64,000 bases of DNA, from NCBI GenBank assembly GCA_017484285.1, contig JAFUTH010000003.1, forward strand, positions 62,001 through 126,000. Reading direction: 5' to 3'. Made by a program: the position numbers and the translations under genes. The DNA comes from Treponema sp. GTDB lineage: Bacteria > Spirochaetota > Spirochaetia > Treponematales > Treponemataceae. Each line of letters opens with the position of its first letter. Within the stretch, counting starts at the first letter, position 1. This document shows, in pieces, positions 16,793-24,426 of the stretch. The notes beneath the pieces are model-generated. The model was not told where the DNA came from, did not search any database, and worked only from the letters and a program-made list of their open reading frames with translations.

Positions 16793-17563
16793 ATGACCGC
16801 ACAGCAAAAACGACGAATGGCGCTTGATATAACGATGACGATTCTCTCCCTTATTTTGATGGGCGGAGCGTATTTTTTTCCGTGGGACGGCGTACATGAG
16901 ATTTTGGGCACGGTGCTGCTCGTCTTGTGGGCAGTACATGTCATCTTGAATCGCCGCTGGTACAAATCGCTCTTTAAAGGCAGCTACAATCCGTTTCGCG
17001 TCATGCAGGCGGTCGTAAATTGCGCGATTTTAGTCTGCGCGGTCTTTTTAATGATAAGCGGTATTATGCTTTCGAACCACGTGTTCGCGTTTTTGCACAT
17101 TGAGTCAGGCACGGGTTTTGCACGCGTGGCGCACTTGCTCGCCTCTCACTGGTATCTGCTCTTTATGTCGCTCCACATCGGAATGCACGTCGGAATGATT
17201 TCACGGCAGATTATGACAAAACGGGCGGCACAGGCAAAAACGACTGACACACCACGAACAAGCAAAGCGCGCACGATGATTTTCCGCGTGATACTCGCGC
17301 TCGTGTGCGCATACGGACTGTATGCGTTCATCAGCCGCGGCGTATGGAAGTACCTTATCTTGCGGCAGGAATTTTTCTTCTTCGACATGGAGAAAGGCTA
17401 CCTGCTTTTCTTCACGGACTACGTCGCGATTGTCGTGCTTTTCGCGACGGCAATGCGACTTATCTGCAAGCGCATGGAGCGCAACGCAAAAAACAGTTCC
17501 TCCGCCTTCTCTAAAAAACGCGCCACCGCAGATTCCTCGGCTTCCAACGATTCTTTTCGGTAA
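16793..17563 (+). CDS. DUF4405 membrane cytochrome-like protein
   Basis: A 256-aa integral membrane protein with about five or six hydrophobic helices (about 10-28, 33-50, 70-92, 112-135, 165-182, 200-216). Histidines in or next to helices (AVHVILNRRW and SHWYLLFMSLHIGMHVGM) are candidate haem ligands, as in DUF4405/cytochrome b561-like proteins. Family members have been linked to extracytosolic flavin-based electron transfer (literature knowledge). Its neighbours, an exported flavodoxin and an exported DUF362 protein, fit a transmembrane electron route. The last 145 nt overlap antisense with the end of the LysR gene at 17419-18390, and the C-terminus is a hydrophilic Ser/Ala/Lys-rich tail. 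Confidence 0.8.
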   Translation: MTAQQKRRMALDITMTILSLILMGGAYFFPWDGVHEILGTVLLVLWAVHVILNRRWYKSLFKGSYNPFRVMQAVVNCAILVCAVFLMISGIMLSNHVFAFLHIESGTGFARVAHLLASHWYLLFMSLHIGMHVGMISRQIMTKRAAQAKTTDTPRTSKARTMIFRVILALVCAYGLYAFISRGVWKYLILRQEFFFFDMEKGYLLFFTDYVAIVVLFATAMRLICKRMERNAKNSSSAFSKKRATADSSASNDSFR

Positions 17564-18390
17564 TAGATTCCATAGGGGGCACGGCGGGTTTCCTTGAACG
17601 GGTAAAAAATCAGCTCCTTGTCGGGAATGGCAAGATGTTCGGGCACAAATGCAAATCCAAAATCCGCCTTCACAAGAGCATAGACTTCCGAGGCAAACGA
17701 GCACAGCACATTATCAAGCTTTTCATTTACAGGGATAACATGGCTGCCTTTGGAAAAAATGTTCTTCAAAAGGTACGGCGGAATGTGCACCACCTGCGGA
17801 TAATCCCATAGCATCTCCTGCGAGATTTCCGTAAGTTTGTTTTTCTTGGCTAGCTTTACGACGGGATGATTTTTAGAAAATGCGACTAGAAAACCGTCAT
17901 AATGAAGGAGTTTAAAATCGATTGAATCATCCTTGAACTTCGAGTCTTTCATACCGATTACCACATCAACTTGTCCGTGCACAAGCCTGTTCAGATTTGT
18001 ATCAGGCTGGTCAAGCGAAAATGTCGGAATGAGTCGCTCAAAATCTCCTTTAATTTCTGAAAGCACTGCCTGTATGAACGGCAGGTTGTGCGAGTCCTTG
18101 TAGCCGATTCTGAGCGTGTTTTTGCTCTTTGAATGAAACGAAGCAATCCAATCTTTTGCGTGATAGTAGGAATTTAGAATTGAATTTGCTTCGGGCAGAA
18201 ACTGCCTTCCGACATCAGTGAGCGAAACTGAGCGCGTGGTGCGAATGAAAAGTTTTGCGGAAAGTTCTGACTCCAGCGATTGTATTTCCTTTGTAACGGC
18301 AGGCTGCGTAAGATACACCTGTTCCGCCGTTTTCGCAAAATTCAGCGTTGAAGCAAGGCTTACAAAACATTCAAGTTGCGTTGTGTTCAA
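17419..18390 (-). CDS. LysR family transcriptional regulator (next to RiPP cassette)
   Basis: A 323-aa LysR-type regulator: N-terminal HTH at residues 1-60 (NFAKTAEQVYLTQPAVTKEIQSL), then the effector-binding domain. It is divergent from the ACGX peptide gene (109 bp between starts) and so may regulate the cassette or respond to its product. Its 3' end overlaps the convergent DUF4405 gene by 145 nt. The overlapping part encodes residues 276-323, including the family-typical C-terminal helix (AVARFLEKAEELF), so neither gene looks like an annotation artefact. The target sequence is not visible; the 25-bp box of the other redox promoters is absent from this intergenic region. Confidence 0.9.
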   Translation of the reverse strand: MNTTQLECFVSLASTLNFAKTAEQVYLTQPAVTKEIQSLESELSAKLFIRTTRSVSLTDVGRQFLPEANSILNSYYHAKDWIASFHSKSKNTLRIGYKDSHNLPFIQAVLSEIKGDFERLIPTFSLDQPDTNLNRLVHGQVDVVIGMKDSKFKDDSIDFKLLHYDGFLVAFSKNHPVVKLAKKNKLTEISQEMLWDYPQVVHIPPYLLKNIFSKGSHVIPVNEKLDNVLCSFASEVYALVKADFGFAFVPEHLAIPDKELIFYPFKETRRAPYGIYYRKESLEAEESAVARFLEKAEELFFALRSMRLQISRIAVAKSTTIAT

Positions 18391-18441
18391 TTTTCCTTCC
18401 TTATTTATTCCTTTCGGTTATCAATTATAATAATAATTCAT

Positions 18442-18493
18442 TTCACAAAATACTTCCAGTCCTTTATCATTAAAACATCAAAACTTTAGGAGG
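18442..18493 (+). promoter_or_regulatory. Promoter and strong ribosome site of the ACGX peptide
   Basis: TTCACA (18442-18447), a 17-bp spacer and TATCAT (18465-18470); AGGAGG at 18488-18493 lies 6 nt before the ATG at 18500, an ideal spacing consistent with high precursor expression. Confidence 0.6.
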
Positions 18494-18499
18494 CGCATT

Positions 18500-18643
18500 A
18501 TGGCGTTAAAGAATCTTGCTTCTTGGAGCAACAAGAATGTGGCAGCTGCAACGGCGGCTTGTGGAACAGCGTGCGGTGCTGGTAAACCGAATCCTGACCC
18601 GAAGCCTTCTGCGTGCGGCAGTGCCTGTGGTGCTGGAAAGTAA
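18500..18643 (+). CDS. ACGX-repeat RiPP precursor peptide (47 aa)
   Basis: The peptide has an N-terminal leader-like part (MALKNLASWSNKNVAAATA) without Cys and a core with two pairs of ACGX repeats: ACGTACGAG around Cys21 and Cys25, and ACGSACGAG around Cys39 and Cys43, separated by a Pro/Lys linker (KPNPDPKPS). This matches, from memory, the ACGX-repeat peptide class defined in TIGRFAMs together with a dedicated radical SAM/SPASM enzyme. A nitroreductase and exactly such an enzyme follow directly downstream. It is a ribosomally made peptide, very probably modified at its Cys, Gly or Ala residues; the modification is not known to me. Start chosen by AGGAGG at 6 nt. Confidence 0.85.
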   Translation: MALKNLASWSNKNVAAATAACGTACGAGKPNPDPKPSACGSACGAGK

Positions 18644-18650
18644 GAGGGAT

Positions 18651-18692
18651 TGGGGGAAAGCCTTCCCCCAGCGGTGCATTTCATTGCACCGC
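18651..18692 (+). other. Two perfect RNA hairpins between precursor and maturase genes
   Basis: TGGGGGAA (18651-18658) pairs perfectly with TTCCCCCA (18663-18670) over a 4-nt loop, and GCGGTGCA (18671-18678) with TGCACCGC (18685-18692) over a 6-nt loop. No U-tract follows (the next bases are ACCCCC), so these are not intrinsic terminators. Placed after the peptide stop and before the nitroreductase, they would protect or process the mRNA and favour peptide over enzyme expression. A related element occurs at 40896-40980. Confidence 0.75.
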
Positions 18693-18734
18693 ACCCCCGT
18701 AACGCCCCCCATTTCACAACAAGGAGGAATCAGC

Positions 18735-19304
18735 ATGAACGAAATCATTGAAAATATCATGTCTTGCCGCTCGGTCAGAAATTACAAGCCTGAGAAAGTC
18801 TCAAAAGAAATTCTTGACGAGCTTTTAAATGTCGCCGTATGGTCAGCGAATGCGGGGAACAGACAGCGGACTCGGATTGTCGTATGCCAGAACGATGAGC
18901 TAAACACACGGCTTGGACGCGCCCAAAATGTCGTGTACGGACAGTTCAACAAACGGGAAGAAATCCGCCTTTCCGACGAGCTGATTGCGACCACATCACG
19001 AAGCGGATTCTACAACGCTCCCACGGTCATCTATCTTTTTGCTCCGAACAATTTTCTTTTTGCCGAGCCTGATTCCTACATCATGGCAAGCAATATCTGC
19101 CATGCGGCTCACTCAATCGGCGTGGACACCTGCATAATCTCCGTTGCGACGGATTATTTTATTGATGATTTCGGGAAAAAAATCCTGAAAGACTGGAACA
19201 TTCCCGAAGATTTTCACATCAGTGCGCAGGTGATTGTGGGCTACCACGAGGGCGAATATCCCAAGCCGCACGAACGCCGATACAACGCACCGCTTTTTGT
19301 TTGA
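18735..19304 (+). CDS. Nitroreductase-family flavoprotein of the ACGX cassette
   Basis: A 189-aa nitroreductase-fold protein: the N-terminus NEIIENIMSCRSVRNYKPEKV has the family's S-x-R-x-F/Y-x-x-x FMN-binding start, and AVWSANAGNRQRTRIVV matches the next conserved block. Start at ATG 18735 is fixed by AAGGAGG at 18721-18727; a longer in-frame start at 18516 lies inside the peptide gene and was rejected. Such FMN enzymes carry out hydride transfers; in RiPP pathways relatives act as azoline dehydrogenases. Here it may oxidise or reduce the modified ACGX peptide (inference). It is 9 nt upstream of the radical SAM gene. Confidence 0.88.
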   Translation: MNEIIENIMSCRSVRNYKPEKVSKEILDELLNVAVWSANAGNRQRTRIVVCQNDELNTRLGRAQNVVYGQFNKREEIRLSDELIATTSRSGFYNAPTVIYLFAPNNFLFAEPDSYIMASNICHAAHSIGVDTCIISVATDYFIDDFGKKILKDWNIPEDFHISAQVIVGYHEGEYPKPHERRYNAPLFV

Positions 19305-19313
19305 GGTACGACT

Positions 19314-20384
19314 ATGGCACAGAATCTGAAAAATGCACAATACTTCGCCTTTCAATGGCACATCACCGACGAGTGCGACCAACGGTGCAAGCACTGCTAC
19401 ATCTTCGCGGAAGGACACCCCGATTTGGTCACGATGAACTGGGAGCAGATGAAACATGTCTTTTTCAACGCGCTGGACTTCTGCGAAAAGTTCGGACGGC
19501 TTCCGTATTTTTACATCACGGGCGGCGACCCGATTCTGCACCCGCACTTCTGGAATTTGCTTGAACTCTGCCACGAATATGAGATTCCGTTCACGCTGAT
19601 GGGAAATCCGTTTCATCTGACCGCAGAAAATGTACGCCGAATGCGCGAACTGGGGTGCGACAAATATCAGATGAGCATCGACGGCACGGAGAAAACGCAC
19701 GACTGGTTCAGAAAGGCGGGCAGTTTCAAGACCACGCTCGAAAAAATCCGCCTGATAAACGAGGCGGGAATAACCAGCGTGATAATGACCACCGTGAGCG
19801 GAACGAACATCGACGAGATTCCCGCCGTGATTGACGCGGTTGTCGCCGCCGAAGCGCAGGTCTACGCATTCGCCCGCTATGTTCCCACGAGCGACGGAAA
19901 AGGCAAGGAAAAAAGCGACTGGTACATCTCCCCCGAACGCTACCGCGATTTTCTCACCGAAATCGACAAAATCTACAGTGACTACGAAAGCAAGAGATGC
20001 AAGACCTACTTCAACCGCAAAGACCACCTGTGGACGCTCTTTGACTACGAGCAGGGACGATTCAAAATCCCCGACGACACAAAGGAAGGAATGATTTACG
20101 GCGGATGCAACTGCGGGAACTGCCACATCACGATTCTTCCCACGGGCGACATCTATGCCTGCCGCCGTGTCGCTTCAAGCCGTGTGGGAAACGCATTTAC
20201 CGACCGCCTGTTTGAAGTGTGGACGGGTGCAAAGATGGAAGGATTCCGCGAGTACGGCAAATTCAGCAAGTGCGCAAAGTGCGAGCTGTTACCCTATTGC
20301 CGGGGATGCCCTGCGGTCGCGAGCGGAAGTAACGGCGGAGATTTTTACGCCGCCGACCCGCAATGTTGGAAAGAAATCGCATGA
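19314..20384 (+). CDS. Radical SAM/SPASM peptide maturase, ACGX system
   Basis: A 356-aa radical SAM enzyme. The SAM-binding [4Fe-4S] cluster motif is C21-x3-C25-x2-C28 (ECDQRCKHCYIF), followed by a TIM-barrel core with the GGDP strand (YFYITGGDPILHP). A SPASM domain with auxiliary cluster Cys spans about residues 262-350 (GGCNCGNC, YACRR, KCAKCELLPYCRGCPA, PQCW). SPASM enzymes commonly install thioether or C-C crosslinks or epimerise RiPP precursors; the ACGX peptide upstream is its probable substrate. Start ATG 19314, overlapping no gene. This is the last gene of the cassette; only a weak hairpin (CGCACA/TGTGCG, 20402-20423) follows. Confidence 0.92.
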   Translation: MAQNLKNAQYFAFQWHITDECDQRCKHCYIFAEGHPDLVTMNWEQMKHVFFNALDFCEKFGRLPYFYITGGDPILHPHFWNLLELCHEYEIPFTLMGNPFHLTAENVRRMRELGCDKYQMSIDGTEKTHDWFRKAGSFKTTLEKIRLINEAGITSVIMTTVSGTNIDEIPAVIDAVVAAEAQVYAFARYVPTSDGKGKEKSDWYISPERYRDFLTEIDKIYSDYESKRCKTYFNRKDHLWTLFDYEQGRFKIPDDTKEGMIYGGCNCGNCHITILPTGDIYACRRVASSRVGNAFTDRLFEVWTGAKMEGFREYGKFSKCAKCELLPYCRGCPAVASGSNGGDFYAADPQCWKEIA

Positions 20385-20429
20385 TTTTTCAACATCGACA
20401 GCGCACAGCCGCGCTGATGTGCGGTTTAA

Positions 20430-20458
20430 AACCAAAAACCTGCCCCTCACTGGGCAGG
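20430..20458 (-). terminator. Intrinsic terminator of the flavodoxin-like gene
   Basis: On the minus strand CCTGCCC (20452-20458) pairs with GGGCAGG (20439-20445) around a 6-nt loop, followed directly by a T-rich tract (TTTTTGGTTTT). It ends transcription 10 nt after the stop of the gene at 20469-21092. Confidence 0.85.
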
Positions 20459-20468
20459 GAAACGTGCC

Positions 20469-21092
20469 TTACGAAATGAAATTCGTGCGGATAATCGGCT
20501 CATGCTGCGGCACGGGGATTCCGTTTTTTTCGGCACAGTCGGTCGCTTTTACGAGATACGCCATGTTGCGGGCGAGCGTGCGCATGGTCTGTAAGCCTTC
20601 CTCGTCCTTTTTGACATCTTCGGGTGAGTGACCGTGTACCTGATTCCAATACTGTGAGCCGACCACATGCATGTTCGTCATCAAAAAATACTGATTGAGC
20701 CGCTCGAATGCCGCCGTTGCCCCGCCTCGTCTGCATGAAACCACCGAAGCCGCGAATTTTCCCTGCAATTTCGCGCTTGAAGTAAAGAAAAGCCGGTCAA
20801 GGAATGAAGTGAGCCTGCCATTCGGGCCACCGTAATACACAGGAGAGCCGACGATAAGACCCGCGTAGTCGTCGAGCTTTTCAGAAACTTCGTTCACTTG
20901 GTCGTTGAACGCACACTTCCCCGTTTTGACGCACGAATAGCACGCGATGCAGTCGCTCATCGGCTTTTTCCCGAGCCACAGGATTTCGCTTTCAATGCCG
21001 TTCTTTTTGAGTTCTGCGGCAATTTCGTCAAGCGCGGTGAATGTGCAGCCTTTTTCGTTCGGGCTTCCGTTAATCATCAGAATCTTTTTCAT
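20469..21092 (-). CDS. NADPH-dependent FMN reductase / iron-sulfur flavoprotein-like
   Basis: A 207-aa flavodoxin-like-fold oxidoreductase: KKILMINGSPNEKGCTFTAL is the FMN phosphate-binding loop, and AGLIVGSPVYYGGPNGRLTSFLDR the second FMN loop. The Cys-containing segment SDCIACYSCVKTGKCAF resembles the compact cluster motif of iron-sulfur flavoproteins or a disulfide-rich loop. Start ATG 21092 was preferred over 21107 because an AGAGG lies at proper distance before it. It is convergent with the ACGX cassette. Substrate unknown; quinone, flavin or multidrug reductase roles are common in the family. Confidence 0.88.
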   Translation of the reverse strand: MKKILMINGSPNEKGCTFTALDEIAAELKKNGIESEILWLGKKPMSDCIACYSCVKTGKCAFNDQVNEVSEKLDDYAGLIVGSPVYYGGPNGRLTSFLDRLFFTSSAKLQGKFAASVVSCRRGGATAAFERLNQYFLMTNMHVVGSQYWNQVHGHSPEDVKKDEEGLQTMRTLARNMAYLVKATDCAEKNGIPVPQHEPIIRTNFIS

Positions 21093-21143
21093 AGTCGTAC
21101 CTCTCATTAAATGGAATCGGCATACAAATTCCTTATTCTCATT

Positions 21144-21848
21144 TTACCCTCTCCGCTCGCCAAAAATCGCCGTGCCAATCCGCACGATAGTCGCACCTTC
21201 TTCGATTGCAATTTCATAATCTCCGCTCATGCCCATAGAGAGTTCGTGCAAACTGAGCGCGGGGAATTCATTTTGCAGTGAATCGCGGAGATTTCGGAGC
21301 GTGACGAATGATTTTCGGATAAGATTTTTGTCCTCGGTGAACGGTGCCATCGTCATGAAGCCCTTCGGCGTGATGTGCGGGAATTCGCCCTTCGCACAAC
21401 GGCTGACGGCGGTGTGCAAGTCTTCCTCGCTCGTAAAGCCCGCCTTTGAGTCCTCGCCCGTGTGCACTTCAAAAAGGATTTCGATATTCTTGTTGATTTT
21501 TGCCGCCTGTTTTTCGATTTCTTCAAGCAATTCGATTCGGTCAACGCTTTCGATACAGCGCGCGATTCTGACTGCTTCTTTTACTTTATTCCGCTGTAAC
21601 GAGCCGATAATGTGCAAATCACAGGCAATCCCCAGCTCGCGGATTTCATCGAATTTTGAACTCGCTTCTTGGATTCGGTTTTCGCCAAAGAGCGTTTGCC
21701 CCGCTTCAACCGCTTCAATCACGCTTTGAGCCGGGTGGAATTTGCTCACCGCAACGAGACGCACGCTGTGGGGTGCGCGGAATGCGCGGGTTTCAGCTTC
21801 GTGGATTTTATTCTGTATGTGTGTGAGATTTTCTGCAATGTTTGGCAT
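21144..21848 (-). CDS. YggS/PROSC family PLP homeostasis protein
   Basis: A 234-aa pyridoxal-phosphate-binding protein of the YggS (PLPBP) family, which has no known catalytic activity and keeps PLP and amino-acid pools in balance. The PLP lysine lies in VRLVAVSKFHPAQ; other family blocks are LFGENRIQEA, IIGSLQRNK and LSMGMSGDYEIAIEEG near the C-terminus. Length is normal for the family. No operon partner is apparent on either side. Confidence 0.94.
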   Translation of the reverse strand: MPNIAENLTHIQNKIHEAETRAFRAPHSVRLVAVSKFHPAQSVIEAVEAGQTLFGENRIQEASSKFDEIRELGIACDLHIIGSLQRNKVKEAVRIARCIESVDRIELLEEIEKQAAKINKNIEILFEVHTGEDSKAGFTSEEDLHTAVSRCAKGEFPHITPKGFMTMAPFTEDKNLIRKSFVTLRNLRDSLQNEFPALSLHELSMGMSGDYEIAIEEGATIVRIGTAIFGERRG

Positions 21849-21960
21849 GGGCTTAGTTTAGCGCTTTTTTTAAAGAATTGGAAGAAAAAAGGGGTGCGGG
21901 GAAAAAAGAAACATTTTTAAGGTTGCGTTTTTCCCTGCAATTGTCAAAGTCGCCAAGCGG

Positions 21961-21991
21961 TTGACCAAAACAGCCGATTCTTGCGTTATAC
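21961..21991 (+). promoter_or_regulatory. Promoter of ankyrin-HTH gene with very short leader
   Basis: TTGACC (21961-21966), a 19-bp spacer and TTATAC (21986-21991). The ATG at 21999 is only 7 nt after the -10 box, so the transcript would begin at or near the start codon; no Shine-Dalgarno sequence is present. Confidence 0.55.
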
Positions 21992-21998
21992 TGGCGGT

Positions 21999-23060
21999 AT
22001 GGACGAGCCAAACGAAATTTTTCACGAGAAAATTACCATCAACGGGAAAGAATACGAGTATGTTATGGTACGCAGCACGGAAGTTCTCAAAATGGAGCTT
22101 GACAAACGCTGCTGCCGCTTACCGAGAGCCACCGACTACCGCTACAATCCGCACCTTTCGCCGCTTGTGCGAAAAATAATGGCGGAGCGTGGCACGAAAT
22201 GGGCATTCACCACGGACAACGGGGCAGATGTCCTCAATTTTTACAGCGGGGATGCAAGCGGGAACGGCACACCGTACATCGTGTATCTTTCGGAACTTAT
22301 CGATTCTCAGGGGATTGCGCGGAATTTTTCGGGGAAGCTGATTGAGACATTCAGGCAGGTCGGAGAAAAGAAATTCACGGCTCTTTCTTCGGAATGGTCG
22401 CCTCTGATGATTGCGGTAAGTCAGAGGAAAACAGAAATCATCAAAATTCTGCTTGAAAACGGCGTGGATGCGAATTCTTCTGACTCAAAAGGATTCACGC
22501 CACTCATGCTCGCCTCTTTTTTGAATGAAGTTGAAATCATGCATCTTCTGATTCAGCATGGGGCTGATGTAAACGCATACTCAAAAAACGGATTTTCCGC
22601 GCTCATTTATGCGATTTATGCAAATTCAACGGCTGCCACAAAAATTCTCATCGAAAACGGCGCAAATCCAAGCCTCTCGCTTTCCTCAAAAATACTGGAA
22701 GAAAAACGCTCGTTTCTGGAAGCCTTTGAATTTTATCTCGGCACCTACTCGCTCGGAGGACTTAGCGACACGAGCCTTGTGTACAAAAACTGCGGAATGA
22801 GCAAGCAGACCTTCTCGAAAATCCGCAGCAACAAATCAACCTATCACCCCAAAAAAGAAACGGCTCTCCAGCTCGCGCTCGGTCTCAGGCTCACCATCTA
22901 TCAGGCGGAAAGCCTCTTGAACAGCGCGGGCTATGTGTTCGAGGAGAACAACCCAATCGACCAGATTTTCAAAACGCACATTTCGCACCGTGATTTTGAC
23001 ATCCACAAGATAAACGAAGAAATCTACAACGCGACAGGAAGGGCATTCTTGAAGGAATAA
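21999..23060 (+). CDS. Ankyrin-repeat protein with C-terminal HTH-like domain
   Basis: A 353-aa cytoplasmic protein. An N-terminal domain of about 120 residues of unknown fold is followed by three or so ankyrin repeats (about 130-235; WSPLMIAVSQRKTEIIKILL, FTPLMLASFLNEVEIMHLL). The C-terminal region of about 90 residues contains NCGMSKQTFSKIRSNKSTYH and ALQLALGLRLTIYQAESLLN. This tail is like the small helical DNA-binding-type domain often found at the end of macro-domain and similar accessory proteins in Firmicutes (from memory). Start at ATG 21999; a TTG at 21981 is an alternative. Function unknown. Confidence 0.8.
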   Translation: MDEPNEIFHEKITINGKEYEYVMVRSTEVLKMELDKRCCRLPRATDYRYNPHLSPLVRKIMAERGTKWAFTTDNGADVLNFYSGDASGNGTPYIVYLSELIDSQGIARNFSGKLIETFRQVGEKKFTALSSEWSPLMIAVSQRKTEIIKILLENGVDANSSDSKGFTPLMLASFLNEVEIMHLLIQHGADVNAYSKNGFSALIYAIYANSTAATKILIENGANPSLSLSSKILEEKRSFLEAFEFYLGTYSLGGLSDTSLVYKNCGMSKQTFSKIRSNKSTYHPKKETALQLALGLRLTIYQAESLLNSAGYVFEENNPIDQIFKTHISHRDFDIHKINEEIYNATGRAFLKE

Positions 23061-23067
23061 CCGCCCC

Positions 23068-24426
23068 CTACTCCATGCACCAAATCATATACGGGGGAAT
23101 CTTCATCACGCCGTTTTCGAGGCTGAAATTCTTCGGGTGAATGATGATTTCCCTGTCGATTTTCTTTCCGAATTTTTCCCTGAACGCTCCAAGCGATGAA
23201 GTCGTGTAGTTTTTGGAAGATTTTACCTCGACGGGAAACACTTTGAAATTCGTCTTGCTTTCGTTTGAGAGGAGAAAATCGATTTCAATGTCGTTGCGAT
23301 GCTTTTGCAGATTGTACTGGGTGTAAAAATACAATTTTTTGCCCAAAGCGGTGAGCATCTGCGCGATTGCGTTTTCGTACAACATTCCTTCGTTTAAAGA
23401 GAGTTTTCCGTTGATGATTGAGCGATACAACTGCTGACTCGCGATTTCGTTCTCGTTGAAGGCATGGCTTACCAAAAGCCCCGTGTCGCCCATGTAGCAT
23501 TTTACGGCAGAATCATTTTTGTTCAGCGCGAAGCCAACGCACGGGTCATTGCACTTGTAGCAGAGATTGCAAATCATGGAGTCTTCGAGCCAAAAAAGCG
23601 GCTCATCGTAGCGATTGAAAACTCCGCCCTTGTCGATTTCGCTGAGAACGATTTTCTTTTCGTGGGTGGAAAGATAGGCGGGAACATTCTCAAACAGGGC
23701 GGAAACCTTCGAACTGTAGCGTTTGGCGGCTTTTTTTATGTCATCGCGGTACAAATCCAAAATATCGCGCTTTTCCCGGTCGCTTGCCTCAAAATCTTTG
23801 TGACCTTCGACATACGAGACAATGCTTTTTGGCATTCCGCCAACAAGCATGTACTCACGGAAAAGATACATCGCCTCATTGTGATATTTCTGCTCAAGCG
23901 GAACTTGCTTTTTGTAGCAATCCGCGATGTATTCCAAGAGGACTTCCTTACCCAATGCCCAGGCGAATTCTTCAAAATCACAGGGATACATTTTGATTTT
24001 TCGCTCTTCCGACGGAAGCGTGATGTCCTCGACATTTTCTTTTATGGAAATGAGAGAGCCTGTCTCAATGTAATCATAGCGACCGTCAAGAACCAGATAT
24101 TTGATTGCCTCACGAGCGCGCGGAAATTTTTGGATTTCGTCAAAAATAATGATGGAATTCCGCTCATACAGTTTCGTGCCGTATTCAAGCGAGAGCGTTT
24201 GGAAGAACGAATCCAAATCATTCATATTCTCAAAATTATCCCGCACCGTTTTGGAAGCCTTGTTAAAATCAATCAGAATGTACGATGCATACTGCTCTTT
24301 TGCAAAAGTTTCCACGATTGTAGACTTGCCGATTCGCCGCGCCCCTTCCACGAGAAGCGCTTTTTGACCACGAACTTCCGTTTTCCATTTGAGAAACTTC
24401 TTGTAGATTTTCCTCTTCAACTCCAT
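23068..24426 (-). CDS. AAA ATPase with DUF4143 nuclease-like C-terminus
   Basis: A 452-aa protein. The Walker A motif is GARRIGKST (about residues 28-36) and Walker B IIFDEIQKFP. The C-terminal DUF4143 region contains a restriction-nuclease-like core, EIDFLL then VFPVEVKSS (D...E-x-K). Members of this family are abundant accessory ATPases of unclear function. Start ATG 24426; the longer frame to 24621 only reads through an upstream tandem repeat array and was rejected. The start codon itself abuts a degenerate copy of that repeat, which supplies a TACTAT -10-like element 9 nt before the ATG. No Shine-Dalgarno sequence is present. Confidence 0.88.
   Translation of the reverse strand: MELKRKIYKKFLKWKTEVRGQKALLVEGARRIGKSTIVETFAKEQYASYILIDFNKASKTVRDNFENMNDLDSFFQTLSLEYGTKLYERNSIIIFDEIQKFPRAREAIKYLVLDGRYDYIETGSLISIKENVEDITLPSEERKIKMYPCDFEEFAWALGKEVLLEYIADCYKKQVPLEQKYHNEAMYLFREYMLVGGMPKSIVSYVEGHKDFEASDREKRDILDLYRDDIKKAAKRYSSKVSALFENVPAYLSTHEKKIVLSEIDKGGVFNRYDEPLFWLEDSMICNLCYKCNDPCVGFALNKNDSAVKCYMGDTGLLVSHAFNENEIASQQLYRSIINGKLSLNEGMLYENAIAQMLTALGKKLYFYTQYNLQKHRNDIEIDFLLSNESKTNFKVFPVEVKSSKNYTTSSLGAFREKFGKKIDREIIIHPKNFSLENGVMKIPPYMIWCME

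Noticed and set aside
16476..16827. Open frames on both strands across the 62-bp repeat
   Set aside because: They exist only because the 62-bp unit is repeated; the peptides are repeats of the DNA repeat, with no ribosome site.
18516..18734. Longer nitroreductase start
   Set aside because: The extension is out of frame with and inside the ACGX peptide gene, and AAGGAGG marks the start at 18735.
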